A stretch of DNA of 29,886 nt from an uncultured Haemophilus sp. (GCA_905205995.1 CAJLFU010000024.1:1-29886), one strand, 5' to 3'; shown: positions 1 through 7,954, numbered from the stretch's first letter. The notes: generated from the letters alone by a model not told the origin. Numbers and translations are program-made.

Positions 1-51
1 TTCCTATTGCAAGCTAAAATGCCAATGGAATTCGAAGATTATTGTATTTAA
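1..51 (+). CDS. Possible 3' end of a gene entering from the left
   Basis: Frame 1 is open from the window edge and ends at a TAA at 49-51, giving 16 residues that finish MPMEFEDYCI. An inverted uptake-signal pair that could terminate it follows about 20 bases later. Frame 2 is also open here and runs to about 110 through the uptake signal, so the reading frame is not certain. The product cannot be named from so short a tail. Confidence 0.3.
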   Translation, partial: FLLQAKMPMEFEDYCI

Positions 52-70
52 TCAAGGATTAAAACATAAT

Positions 71-126
71 AAAAGTGCGGTCAGTTTTTGAGGGGGTTTA
101 AAACTCTTTAAAATTGACCACACTTT
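71..126. terminator. Inverted uptake-signal pair, probable bidirectional terminator
   Basis: AAAAGTGCGGTCA at 71-83 faces TGACCACACTTT at 115-126, one base from a perfect match. It sits between the possible gene end at 51 and the convergent gene ending at 145, with A/T runs on both sides. Paired uptake signals acting as terminators are typical of Haemophilus. The loop here is long (31 bases), so termination may be weak. Confidence 0.55.
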
Positions 127-144
127 ATATTTTGAGGAAATATC

Positions 145-648
145 TTACCGATAAATACTCGTACAATACGTCAGGGCTTGTCTTATGGCTTTTCCTAATT
201 CTTCATCTGAAATATTCTTGTCATATTTAAATTCTAATGGTGAATTGTCAGGAAGTGAAATTCCTGTACTTCCATCTAAAGAATCTTGATGAAGAGGCGA
301 AATAGTTATATATAAATCATCCTGCTCTAAAGATAAAGAAGACATATCCTTATAGATAGATTTTTTATTTTTGTATCCATAGCGTTTTTTCATCTCTTCC
401 TCAAGTCTTTTTTGCAACCCTTTCATTTTTTCAGAATTAAAGATAGCCTGAAACTCTTCGAACGAAACTTCTTTACTTTCATTAAGCTTTTCTTTAATTA
501 ACCTTCCTAGATCTAAATCAGAAATATCAACTTGATTAAAAATAAAATCTTGATCTGGATCTGTCATTCCAATCATCCCTCTAATAATAGAGGTCACTAA
601 TAAGAATTCATTATTTACTATAACTGAAACAGTTTTGGGTTTATTCAT
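145..648 (-). CDS. Probable CdiI-type immunity protein (DUF1436-like), orphan
   Basis: This gene encodes a 167-residue acidic protein without a signal peptide. A hydrophobic N-terminal strand is followed by GMTDPDQDFIF, a charged helical centre (about residues 60-100) and a C-terminal ISDEELGKAIRQAL segment. The 'DPD...' stretch near the start and the DEELG-A-x-x-AL ending recall the CdiI/DUF1436 immunity family, whose members bind and neutralise CDI toxin domains in the cytoplasm. This rests on remembered pattern, not on a search. No cdiA or cdiB gene lies in the window, so it would be an orphan or exchanged immunity gene. The start has an AGG-containing ribosome site about 7 bases upstream, and a TATACT hexamer (692-697, minus strand) could be its -10 box. 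The gene is AT-rich and uses rare-type codons, unlike tex nearby, which suggests transfer. It could instead be an unrelated small protein. Confidence 0.6.
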   Translation of the reverse strand: MNKPKTVSVIVNNEFLLVTSIIRGMIGMTDPDQDFIFNQVDISDLDLGRLIKEKLNESKEVSFEEFQAIFNSEKMKGLQKRLEEEMKKRYGYKNKKSIYKDMSSLSLEQDDLYITISPLHQDSLDGSTGISLPDNSPLEFKYDKNISDEELGKAIRQALTYCTSIYR

Positions 649-814
649 ATCAATTTACCTTATTAACAATAATATTAGTTCCTTTCGATCTAGTATACAT
701 TAAACAATTACCTAATTTACCACTTTGACTTGTTATGCTACCTATAGTGATATTTCTACAGAAAAAGTGAATATGAAATTATAAGGTTTACTTAAAATAA
801 TCATCTTTGGAAAC

Positions 815-856
815 AAAAGCGCAGTCAAAATCGCTTGTGTTTTTGACCGCACTTTT
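815..856 (-). terminator. Imperfect inverted uptake-signal pair, probable terminator
   Basis: The arms at 815-830 and 841-856 match at 14 of 16 positions around a 10-base loop. The right arm is a true uptake signal; the left has two substitutions (AAGCGCAGT). It lies just downstream of the broken minus-strand gene ending at 875. The remaining spacer, 649-814, holds only possible promoter elements of the immunity-like gene. Confidence 0.55.
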
Positions 857-874
857 ATTTGGTATCTATATATT

Positions 875-1141
875 CTATGCTTGATAGCAGGCAACATAAT
901 ATCCAACATCTTTGTTATGATATTCATCTACAATATGTCTACCGCCTAGAGAAATAACTTTTTCCTGAGTCAGGACATATGAAAAAAGTGCAAATTCATC
1001 ATCCTCATCAGGAGAAACTATCTCAATAACTAAATGATCAGGAATTGTTATTTTATAAGAATAAAGCAACTAATCTGTTTCATTACTATATACTTCAATA
1101 TATCTCTCAACATTCATAATCACAATTTCATCTTCTAACAT
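875..1141 (-). pseudogene. Small broken gene, interrupted by an in-frame TAG
   Basis: Read on the minus strand from the ATG at 1141, the frame encodes 23 residues (starting MLEDEIVIMNVERY), meets TAG at 1072-1070 and then continues open for 64 codons to a stop at 875. The second part starts with TTG directly after the stop codon, with no ribosome site of its own. The composition is continuous and acidic on both sides of the stop, which suggests one former 87-residue gene (the second part includes VIEIVSPDEDDEF and VGYYVACYQA). I do not recognise the family. Its size, acidity and position beside a probable immunity gene suggest another small immunity-type protein, but that is inference. A sequencing error at the TAG is the main alternative. 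Confidence 0.45.
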
Positions 1142-1183
1142 AATAAATGATAAAGTTAAGAGGCTTTTAAATTACTTCATCAA

Positions 1184-1567
1184 TTAACTATATTGCTGCC
1201 GATACTTCTCTAAATTATCTTGAAAATGCTGAATATAGTATTCGATGTCTTTTTCTCGGTAGCCAAGAATTCGGCCGATTTCACGTTCTACTTTTGGATC
1301 AAAACCATTCACAGTGCTGGCAGGAAGTAGCACTTCCATTTGTTCAGCGAGTGCAATAGATTGAGGTAAATAGACAATAAAATCAGTTAAGCAAACATCA
1401 TTAATATGACGCTGCACCGTTTTTGAATGAAACATTCCTTGCTCAAGATAAGGGAGAAAGGCGTCAGGAATACCAAGCTCCTGATTGAATAATGCCACTT
1501 GCTTTTCGCCCCTTAACATTAATTCCAGCTCCTTGCCTTCATGCGGCCCAAGAATACCTTTTTCCAT
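1184..1567 (-). CDS. Conserved hypothetical protein, 127 residues
   Basis: The ATG at 1567 has an AAAGGAA ribosome site about 8 bases upstream. The protein is soluble, mixed charge and probably mostly helical, with no signal peptide or membrane segment. It opens with MEKGILGPHEGKELELML, and a C-terminal helical stretch ends in the polar tail EKYRQQYS. Base composition matches the core genes, unlike the patch to its left. It lies about 100 bases downstream of tex on the same strand, separated by a hairpin terminator, so it is probably transcribed separately or by read-through. I do not recognise a named domain. Confidence 0.75.
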   Translation of the reverse strand: MEKGILGPHEGKELELMLRGEKQVALFNQELGIPDAFLPYLEQGMFHSKTVQRHINDVCLTDFIVYLPQSIALAEQMEVLLPASTVNGFDPKVEREIGRILGYREKDIEYYIQHFQDNLEKYRQQYS

Positions 1568-1594
1568 AAGAATATTCCTTTCGTTGAAATAAAA

Positions 1595-1625
1595 AAGGGG
1601 ATTGGATGATTGACCAGATCCCCTT
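1595..1625 (-). terminator. Rho-independent terminator of tex
   Basis: The AAGGGGAT and ATCCCCTT arms (1595-1602 and 1618-1625) form an 8-bp stem. Read on the minus strand, it is followed by a run of Ts from 1596 down to 1591. It lies 45 bases past the tex stop codon. Confidence 0.8.
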
Positions 1626-1669
1626 CATTGTACGCCTATTTGGCCACAATTTTCATCTAAATGACGAAA

Positions 1670-3982
1670 TTATTTTTTCCAATTTTTCAACGCATCGGCA
1701 AAGGCATTGCCCATCGCACTATTTCCTCTTGGATTGCGATCTTGGCGAGGCGCATTGCTTCTTGGTTTTGCACTTAAAGTGCGGTCAGATTTGCCGTCAT
1801 TTTTAACCGCACTTTCATCTAATCGCATCGTCAGCGCGATACGTTTACGCGGCACATCCACTTCCAACACTTTCACTTTTACGATATCGCCAGTTTTCAC
1901 TACTTGATGTGGATCTTCTACGAATTTATCGCTTAATGATGAAATATGTACTAAACCATCTTGATGAACACCGATATCCACAAATGCGCCGAAGTTAGTC
2001 ACATTGGTGACGGTACCCTCTAAAATCATACCTGGTTTTAAATCGGTGATTTCTTCCACGCCTTCTGCGAATACAGCAGTTTTAAACTCACCACGCGGAT
2101 CGCGCCCTGGTTTTTCTAATTCTTTGAAGATATCTTGGACAGTCGGTAAACCAAATTGCTCATCAATAAATTGTTTTGCATCAAGCTGACGTACCACACC
2201 GGCATTGCCCATTAAATCTTGAATAGATTGCGCGGTAGCTTGCAAGATTTTTTCGACCACGGGGTAAGCTTCTGGGTGAACACCTGAAGCATCAAGTGGA
2301 TTTTTCCCGTCTGCAATACGCATAAAGCCTGCACATTGCTCAAAGGCTTTTGGCCCTAAACGTGGCACTTTTTTCAATTCGCTGCGGCTTTCAAAACGCC
2401 CATTTTCATCACGGTATTCCACAATGTTTTGTGCTAAGGTTTTTGTCATCCCCGCCACGCGAGCAAGCAATGGCGCAGATGCTGTATTCAAATCCACACC
2501 CACTGCGTTTACACAGTCTTCCACCACCGCATCGAGTTTACGCGCAAGTTGGGTTTGGTTGACATCGTGCTGATATTGCCCTACACCAATGGCTTTCGGT
2601 TCGATTTTCACTAATTCTGCCAATGGATCTTGTAAACGACGTGCAATTGATACCGCACCACGTAAAGATACATCTAAATTCGGGAATTCATTTGCCGCAA
2701 ATTCAGAAGCTGAATAAACGGACGCGCCCGCTTCGCTCACCACAACGGTTTGCGGTTTATTTTCTTTAATTTCTTTAATCACTTCTTTCACAAAACGTTC
2801 TGTTTCACGAGAGGCCGTACCGTTACCAATGGCAATTAACTCTACGTTATGTTTGCGGATTAAGCTGAAAATCGCCACTTGCGCTTCAGCTTCACGGCCC
2901 GTGTGTGGATAAATGGTGGTGGTATCTAATAATTTACCTGTGTTATCCACCACCGCGACTTTAACCCCCGTACGCAAGCCTGGGTCCAAGCCCATGGTGC
3001 ATTTCGCGCCAGCCGGTGCTGCCATTAAAAGTGCGGTCAAATTTCGAGCGAAAACATCAATGGCCTCTTCTTCCGCTTTTTCACGTAAACTTGCCATTAA
3101 TTCCGTTTCTAAATGCAACGACACTTTGATTTTCCATGTCCACGCAATCACTTGCTCACGCCATTTATCCGCAGGCTGCCCCGTAAAACGTACATCTAAA
3201 TAATCACGAATAATTTCTTCACAATAACTTTGGCGACTTCCCTCTTCCGCATCAGGATCCGCATTTAAGCTTAATTGTAAAATGCCCTCATTACGTCCAC
3301 GGAACATGGCTAATGCACGGTGAGAAGGCACATTTTTCAATAATTCTTGATGATCGAAATAATCTTGGAATTTTGCCCCTTCCGTTTCTTTGCCTTCGAT
3401 CACTTTCGATACAATAACCGCATTTTTCGCTAAATAATCGCGGACTTTCGCTAATAAGCCCGCATCTTCAGCAAAACGCTCCATTAAAATATAGCGTGCA
3501 CCGTCAAGCGCTACCTTAGTATCGGTTACGCCTTTATCAGCGTTCACAAATTCCGCGGCTGCTGTTTCCGGATCATTTTTCGGTTCGTTCCAAAGTAAAT
3601 CAGCCAATGGCTCAAGACCGGCTTCAATCGCAATTTGCCCTTTCGTACGGCGTTTCGGTTTGTATGGCAAATACAAATCTTCTAATTCGGTTTTGCTTTG
3701 TGTCGCATGGATTTTGTCACGCAATTCATCAGTCAATTTCCCTTGCTCTTCAATAGATTTCAAAATGGTTTGACGACGATCTTCTAATTCACGTAAATAA
3801 ATTAAACGGGTTTCAAAATGACGAAGTTGGGTGTCATCCAAGCCACCAGTGGCTTCTTTACGATAACGGGCGATAAATGGAATGGTGTTGCCATCATCTA
3901 ATAATTGAATAGCGGCGAGGATTTGTTGGGGTTGAACGGTTAATTCTGCTGCAATAATTTGGCTAATTTGTTGATTTAACAT
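1670..3982 (-). CDS. tex: Tex, S1-domain RNA-binding transcription accessory protein
   Basis: This gene encodes a 770-residue cytoplasmic nucleic-acid-binding protein of the Tex family, which is linked to transcription elongation and RNA handling. The N-terminal helical domain includes IPFIARYRKEATGGLDD. A YqgF/RNase H-like fold begins near residue 330 (MGLDPGLRTGVKVAVVD). A helix-hairpin-helix region lies near 500-560, and an S1 domain near 650-720 (GTVTNVTNFGAFVDIG, QDGLVHIS). The tail is basic and low in complexity. I chose the ATG at 3982 rather than the one two codons earlier (3988): the AAGAAG ribosome site lies 7 bases before 3982 but abuts 3988. The gene diverges from greB, another RNA-polymerase-associated factor. 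The tail contains an inverted uptake-signal pair within the coding sequence, and another single uptake signal lies near 3028. Confidence 0.97.
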   Translation of the reverse strand: MLNQQISQIIAAELTVQPQQILAAIQLLDDGNTIPFIARYRKEATGGLDDTQLRHFETRLIYLRELEDRRQTILKSIEEQGKLTDELRDKIHATQSKTELEDLYLPYKPKRRTKGQIAIEAGLEPLADLLWNEPKNDPETAAAEFVNADKGVTDTKVALDGARYILMERFAEDAGLLAKVRDYLAKNAVIVSKVIEGKETEGAKFQDYFDHQELLKNVPSHRALAMFRGRNEGILQLSLNADPDAEEGSRQSYCEEIIRDYLDVRFTGQPADKWREQVIAWTWKIKVSLHLETELMASLREKAEEEAIDVFARNLTALLMAAPAGAKCTMGLDPGLRTGVKVAVVDNTGKLLDTTTIYPHTGREAEAQVAIFSLIRKHNVELIAIGNGTASRETERFVKEVIKEIKENKPQTVVVSEAGASVYSASEFAANEFPNLDVSLRGAVSIARRLQDPLAELVKIEPKAIGVGQYQHDVNQTQLARKLDAVVEDCVNAVGVDLNTASAPLLARVAGMTKTLAQNIVEYRDENGRFESRSELKKVPRLGPKAFEQCAGFMRIADGKNPLDASGVHPEAYPVVEKILQATAQSIQDLMGNAGVVRQLDAKQFIDEQFGLPTVQDIFKELEKPGRDPRGEFKTAVFAEGVEEITDLKPGMILEGTVTNVTNFGAFVDIGVHQDGLVHISSLSDKFVEDPHQVVKTGDIVKVKVLEVDVPRKRIALTMRLDESAVKNDGKSDRTLSAKPRSNAPRQDRNPRGNSAMGNAFADALKNWKK
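1776..1815. repeat. Inverted DNA uptake-signal pair inside the tex reading frame
   Basis: AAAGTGCGGT (1776-1785) and ACCGCACTTT (1806-1815) are exact reverse complements separated by 20 bases. Such pairs normally sit between genes as terminators. Here the pair is translated as part of Tex's disordered C-terminal tail (about ESAVKNDGKSDRTLSAK). Confidence 0.9.
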
Positions 3983-4088
3983 TGTCATACTTCTTTGTTA
4001 TTAAAGGATTCGATAAAAACGGGAATAGAATACTGGTTTTAGACAACAGGCTCAAATATAATTCAAAAAAATTTCTTTTATTTTTATT

Positions 4089-4565
4089 ATGGCAAAATCA
4101 AATTACATTACCCGTCAAGGCTGGCTTGCGCTTGACCAAGAACTTAAATTTTTGTGGAAAGAAGAACGCCCCAAAGTCACTCAAGCTGTTTCAGATGCTG
4201 CCGCGCTTGGTGACCGCAGTGAAAACGCGGAATATATTTACGGCAAACGTCGCTTACGTGAAATTGATCGCCGTGTACGTTTTCTTTCCAAACGCTTAGA
4301 AGTGCTACAAATCGTGGATTATCATCCGAAACAAGAAGGCAAAGTGTTTTTTGGTGCATGGGTTGAGCTAGAAGATGAAGAAGGCGAAGTGAAGCAATAC
4401 CGACTTGTCGGCTGCGATGAATTCGATCCCGCTAAAAACTGGATCTCCATTGATTCTCCCGTCGCGCGCGCTTTAATCGGGAAAGGCGTTGATGATGAAA
4501 TCCATGTGGAAACACCCTCTGGTAAAGTTGTGCTCTATGTGAACCGAATTTGGTATGAGAAATAG
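4089..4565 (+). CDS. greB: Transcription elongation factor GreB
   Basis: GreB rescues backtracked RNA polymerase by stimulating cleavage of the nascent transcript through the secondary channel. The 158-residue length is typical. The N-terminal coiled coil (about residues 1-75) includes YITRQGWLALDQEL and the tip region LGDRSENAEYIYGKRR, where the conserved acidic residues (D and E around 'GDRSENAEY') coordinate the catalytic magnesium. The C-terminal FKBP-like domain follows (VELEDEEGEVKQYRLVG to the end). The basic, arginine-rich face favours GreB over GreA. It diverges from tex across about 100 bases. Confidence 0.97.
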   Translation: MAKSNYITRQGWLALDQELKFLWKEERPKVTQAVSDAAALGDRSENAEYIYGKRRLREIDRRVRFLSKRLEVLQIVDYHPKQEGKVFFGAWVELEDEEGEVKQYRLVGCDEFDPAKNWISIDSPVARALIGKGVDDEIHVETPSGKVVLYVNRIWYEK

Positions 4566-4580
4566 TTACTCTCAAAAACA

Positions 4581-4610
4581 AAAGAGCGGTCAAATTGACC
4601 GCTCTTTTTT
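4581..4610. terminator. Bidirectional terminator between greB and deoD
   Basis: AAAGAGCGGTCAA and TTGACCGCTCTTT are perfect 13-base arms, with T6 on the plus side and TTTTGTTTTT on the minus side. The pair carries the uptake-signal variant AGAGCGGT. It serves the convergent genes greB (ends 4565) and deoD (ends 4630). Confidence 0.9.
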
Positions 4611-4629
4611 ATTCTATTAATCGGAGCAA

Positions 4630-5346
4630 TTATGCTTTATCACCAATTAATACAGACTCTAACGCAATCTCAATCATATCATTGAAAGTTAATTGACGTT
4701 CTTCTGCAGTGGTTTGTTCGTGTGTACGAATATGGTCTGAAACGGTACAAATACAAAGTGCTTTTGCACCATACTCTGCTGCCACGCCATAGATACCCGC
4801 TGCTTCCATTTCTACGCCTAAGATGCCGTATTTTTCCATTACATCAAACATTTCGAAATCTGGCGTGTAGAATAAGTCTGCCGAGAAGAGATTCCCTACG
4901 CGAACGTGTTTACCCTTTTCTTTTGCTGCTTGAACAGCGGCTTGTGCCATATCAAAATCAGCAATTGCAGCAAAATCGTTATCTTTGAAACGAATACGGT
5001 TTACTTTTGAATCGGTACATGCACCAAGGCCGATGATAACATCACGTACTTTAACGTCCATACGTACGGCACCACAAGAACCAACACGGATGATTTTCTT
5101 CACACCGTATTCAGTAATTAATTCTTTCGCATAAATTGAGCAAGATGGGATACCCATACCGTGACCCATAACAGAGATACGACGACCTTTATAAGTACCG
5201 GTATAACCCAACATATTGCGAACGTTAGTCACTTCTTTCGCATCTTCTAAGAATGTTTCAGCAATATATTTTGCACGAAGCGGATCGCCTGGCATTAATA
5301 CAACATCTGCAAATGCACCTTCAGGAGCGTTAATATGTGGAGTCAT
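4630..5346 (-). CDS. deoD: Purine nucleoside phosphorylase DeoD
   Basis: DeoD cleaves purine (deoxy)nucleosides with phosphate, giving the free base and (deoxy)ribose-1-phosphate. At 238 residues it has the standard length of the hexameric bacterial type. Visible family features are MPGDPLRAKYIAE near the N-terminus, the phosphate-site RVGSCGAV, the nucleoside-binding GVEMEAAGIYG, and the VSDHI motif whose aspartate protonates the purine. It lies downstream of a nucleoside transporter on the same strand with a 128-base gap, so imported purine nucleosides could be processed directly. That gap contains a near-consensus PurR operator, which suggests repression when purines are plentiful. Confidence 0.98.
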   Translation of the reverse strand: MTPHINAPEGAFADVVLMPGDPLRAKYIAETFLEDAKEVTNVRNMLGYTGTYKGRRISVMGHGMGIPSCSIYAKELITEYGVKKIIRVGSCGAVRMDVKVRDVIIGLGACTDSKVNRIRFKDNDFAAIADFDMAQAAVQAAKEKGKHVRVGNLFSADLFYTPDFEMFDVMEKYGILGVEMEAAGIYGVAAEYGAKALCICTVSDHIRTHEQTTAEERQLTFNDMIEIALESVLIGDKA

Positions 5347-5382
5347 TGTTTTTTCCTCTTGTTGATAAATAAAAAATCATTT

Positions 5383-5398
5383 AAGCAAACGTTTTCGC
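5383..5398. promoter_or_regulatory. Probable PurR operator upstream of deoD
   Basis: AAGCAAACGTTTTCGC matches the enterobacterial PurR consensus ANGCAAACGTTTNCNT at every specified base except the last. It lies 37-52 bases upstream of the deoD start, where a repressor could block initiation of a deoD-proximal promoter. Other LacI-family regulators such as CytR share related half-sites, so the exact regulator is inferred. Confidence 0.7.
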
Positions 5399-5411
5399 CT
5401 GCTTTAAAGTA

Positions 5412-5438
5412 CAACACCACGAACGATTCGTGGTGTTG
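5412..5438. repeat. Perfect 12-bp hairpin between the transporter gene and deoD
   Basis: CAACACCACGAA and TTCGTGGTGTTG are exact complements around a CGA loop. On the minus strand it follows the transporter stop codon but no U-run follows, so it is not a classic terminator. It may stabilise the transporter mRNA end, attenuate read-through into deoD, or form part of an operator. Confidence 0.65.
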
Positions 5439-5474
5439 AGAGATAAAGTGCGGTCAAAATTCACCACATTTTAA

Positions 5475-6722
5475 TTACATTGCTACGCCGCTTAACTCGA
5501 TGAATAAACCTGCAATAGTTGCACTCATTAAGTTAGCTAATGTACCTGCGATAACTGCTTTTAAGCCTAAGCGAGCCACATCACCACGACGGTTTGGAGC
5601 CATACCACCGATACCACCGATTAAGATTGCGATAGAGCTGAAGTTAGCGAAACCACATAATGCAAAAGTAATGATTGCTTTAGTTTTTTCACTTAACACT
5701 ACAGCAGTATCTGGTTGTAAGTATTTCGCAAATTCTAAGTAACCCACGAATTCATTTACTGCCAATTTAAGCCCGATCATTTGACCTGCAACAGCAGATT
5801 CTTCCCAAGATACACCGATTAAGTAAGCTAATGGTTTGAATACCCAACCAAAGATTGATTGTAAAGTTAAATCACCGTAACCGAACCAGCCGCCTACGCC
5901 GCCTAAAATACCGTTAATTAAAGCAATTAAACCTACGAATGCAATTAACATTGCACCAACGTTTAACGCTAATTGCATACCAGCACTCGCACCGCCGGCC
6001 ATTGCTTCAAGCACGTTAGTTGGTTTTTCGCTATCGTCTGCATCAGGTTGTTTATCGGTAAATTGTTCAGTTTGTGGGAATAAAATTTTCGCAAATAACA
6101 AACCTGCAGGTGCAGCCATGAAAGATGCCGCAATTAAGTAAGTCAACGGTACGCCCATTTCTGCGTAACCCGCCATTACAGAACCCGCGATAGAGGCTGT
6201 ACCACCCGCCATGATGGCGAATAATTCAGATTGGGTCATATTTCTAATGTAAGGACGAACCACTAACGGTGCTTCTGTTTGACCAACGAAGATGTTCGCT
6301 GCAGCAGACATAGATTCTGCTTTTGATGTACCTAATGCAACTTGTAATGCACCACCAATCACTTTGATAACTACTTGCATGATACCTAAGTAATAAAGCA
6401 CAGAAATTAAACCAGAGAAAAAGACGATGATTGGTAAAACTTTCACCGCAAAGATAAAGCCGACATTTGAAGGATCTGCTAATCCACCAAAGACGAAATT
6501 AATCCCTTCGTTACCATACGCAATAACATTTGACACTCCATTTGCTGTCGCTTGTAATGCATCACGGCCATACGGCACATACAAAATAAGGGCCGCAAAT
6601 CCGATTTGGATCGCCAAAGCCCCTAATACAGTACGTAAATTAATCGCCTTACGATTATTTGAAAATAATACGGCAATGATCAGTAATACGACAATGCCTA
6701 AAACGCTACCTAAAATACCCAT
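5475..6722 (-). CDS. NupC/CNT-family concentrative nucleoside transporter
   Basis: This is a 415-residue polytopic inner-membrane protein of the CNT family, which couples nucleoside uptake to an ion gradient. Signature segments are visible: IFVGQTEAPLVVRPYI (nucleoside-binding helical hairpin), NEFVGYLEF, and CGFANFSSIAILIGGIGG. The length and the N-terminal VLGIVVLLIIAVLFSNNRK resemble E. coli NupX/PsuT as well as NupC, so exact substrate range is open. It is the first gene of a probable transporter-deoD unit. No PurR box is visible in its own upstream region (6723-6828). Confidence 0.93.
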   Translation of the reverse strand: MGILGSVLGIVVLLIIAVLFSNNRKAINLRTVLGALAIQIGFAALILYVPYGRDALQATANGVSNVIAYGNEGINFVFGGLADPSNVGFIFAVKVLPIIVFFSGLISVLYYLGIMQVVIKVIGGALQVALGTSKAESMSAAANIFVGQTEAPLVVRPYIRNMTQSELFAIMAGGTASIAGSVMAGYAEMGVPLTYLIAASFMAAPAGLLFAKILFPQTEQFTDKQPDADDSEKPTNVLEAMAGGASAGMQLALNVGAMLIAFVGLIALINGILGGVGGWFGYGDLTLQSIFGWVFKPLAYLIGVSWEESAVAGQMIGLKLAVNEFVGYLEFAKYLQPDTAVVLSEKTKAIITFALCGFANFSSIAILIGGIGGMAPNRRGDVARLGLKAVIAGTLANLMSATIAGLFIELSGVAM

Positions 6723-6828
6723 TTTTTTCCCCTAGGTTGGTTAGATAAGTAAGTGAATAAAATTGTCCTATTCTACTTGTTTTTCGGTAAAAAGTCGGAA
6801 TATTTTTGCTACTTTTCGATATGTTTGC

Positions 6829-7617
6829 TTATAAAATGGTCACAATTTTGGTCAGACCACAAGATTTCGCATAGTTTTCAAGCGCTTGCGTTTGTTCAAC
6901 GGTTGGGACATAAGGTGTCAGCCCTTCGGCATCGCGCGCACCTTTTGTGTGCATTCGGATAATTTTGAACAAAACATCCGGATAATCTTTCAATAAGGAA
7001 GCGACTTTTTCCACCAACTGTTCTGCATCAAAAAAATTTGCCACATAAACTAACCGCACTTCTTCCACTTTATTTAATGGTAATAATTGCGCTAAATTCT
7101 TCAAATTGCGATCTAAATTTTCTTGCTTGATATGTTGATGAGTAGGAATGATGTTTTTAGGGACGATGCCTTGGCGATTTTGTCTATCAAAGCACAAACT
7201 TTGTAAGCCAAGTCCTTCTCCTTTCAAATCAAAGAGAAATTTATCTGTGACCTCAATTAAAGGACGAATTGCTTCAAATTCAAAGAAACCACTGCTATCT
7301 AAATAGCAAGTTAGTCCTTCCTTACGTAGTTTTTGAAACAATGGAACGAGCTTTTTATGATGAATGGTGGGTTCCCCGCCAGAAACCGTCACACCACGAA
7401 TGAAAGGTACTGCATCCATCACTTGCTCATACAAATGTTGTAGACTGACTTGATGAGCCCCTTCAGCATAACGAGGAATGGTTTCTGGATTATGGCAATA
7501 AAGGCAGTTTAGCTTACAGCCTTGTAAGAAAATACTGGTGCGATTCCCCTGTCCTTCCACATTAGAAAAAGGAATAATACGATGCAGGGGAACATAAATA
7601 TCAGAAAGTGCGGTCAC
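6829..7617 (-). CDS. yjjW: YjjW-type glycyl-radical enzyme activase (radical SAM)
   Basis: This gene encodes a 262-residue radical SAM protein. The CKLNCLYC motif (CxxxCxxC) near residue 34 binds the [4Fe-4S] cluster that reduces S-adenosylmethionine. VTVSGGEPT is the GGE motif for SAM binding, and FDLKGE lies further on. Such activases install a glycyl radical on a partner enzyme, under anaerobic conditions. There is no inserted ferredoxin-like cysteine cluster after the radical SAM motif, unlike many activases of this family. The expected partner, a YjjI-like glycyl-radical enzyme, is not adjacent: the next gene, 32 bases upstream, is a YfcZ-like gene. The substrate is unknown. The ATG lies about 30 bases beyond the yfcZ-like stop codon, so the two may be co-transcribed. 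Confidence 0.88.
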   Translation of the reverse strand: MTALSDIYVPLHRIIPFSNVEGQGNRTSIFLQGCKLNCLYCHNPETIPRYAEGAHQVSLQHLYEQVMDAVPFIRGVTVSGGEPTIHHKKLVPLFQKLRKEGLTCYLDSSGFFEFEAIRPLIEVTDKFLFDLKGEGLGLQSLCFDRQNRQGIVPKNIIPTHQHIKQENLDRNLKNLAQLLPLNKVEEVRLVYVANFFDAEQLVEKVASLLKDYPDVLFKIIRMHTKGARDAEGLTPYVPTVEQTQALENYAKSCGLTKIVTIL

Positions 7618-7649
7618 AAAAAACGCTGTTTTCTAGAGTAAGTCATCAC

Positions 7650-7940
7650 TTACGAAAGTTTCATTTGGAAAATCACTAATTCCGCTTGGCAGCAAAATGT
7701 GAAAACCGCTTTAAGCAAGTATCCATCTTCAACCTGTTGAATTTCAGACTGAATTTGACAAGGTTCACTTTCGATATCACGTGCTTTTAACGTGAAATAT
7801 TCCAATGCACCTTCTGCATCTTGACGAGTGGCGTAAAACTGTTCGATAGATAAACTACAATCGCTGTTATCAAACAATGATTTCATATCGAAAGTATTAC
7901 AACCTACACATTCAATTGGTTTTTCAGTTTGAATGGCCAT
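7650..7940 (-). CDS. yfcZ: YfcZ/YiiS-family (DUF406) small protein
   Basis: This 96-residue protein shows the family pattern clearly: CVGCNTFD near the N-terminus, DNSDCSLS, KARDIESEPCQI in the middle and CCQAELVIFQMKL at the end. The conserved cysteines suggest metal or redox chemistry, but the family has no established function. The start is supported by an AGGAG ribosome site about 5 bases upstream. It lies between the trpS terminator and yjjW on the same strand and probably heads that pair. Confidence 0.93.
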   Translation of the reverse strand: MAIQTEKPIECVGCNTFDMKSLFDNSDCSLSIEQFYATRQDAEGALEYFTLKARDIESEPCQIQSEIQQVEDGYLLKAVFTFCCQAELVIFQMKLS

Positions 7941-7954
7941 ATTTTCTCCTTATC

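Noticed and set aside
742..927. 61-residue minus-strand reading frame
   Set aside because: It runs through an inverted uptake-signal pair and overlaps the broken gene in another frame. The residues KVRSKTQAILTALLF are simply translated uptake signal.
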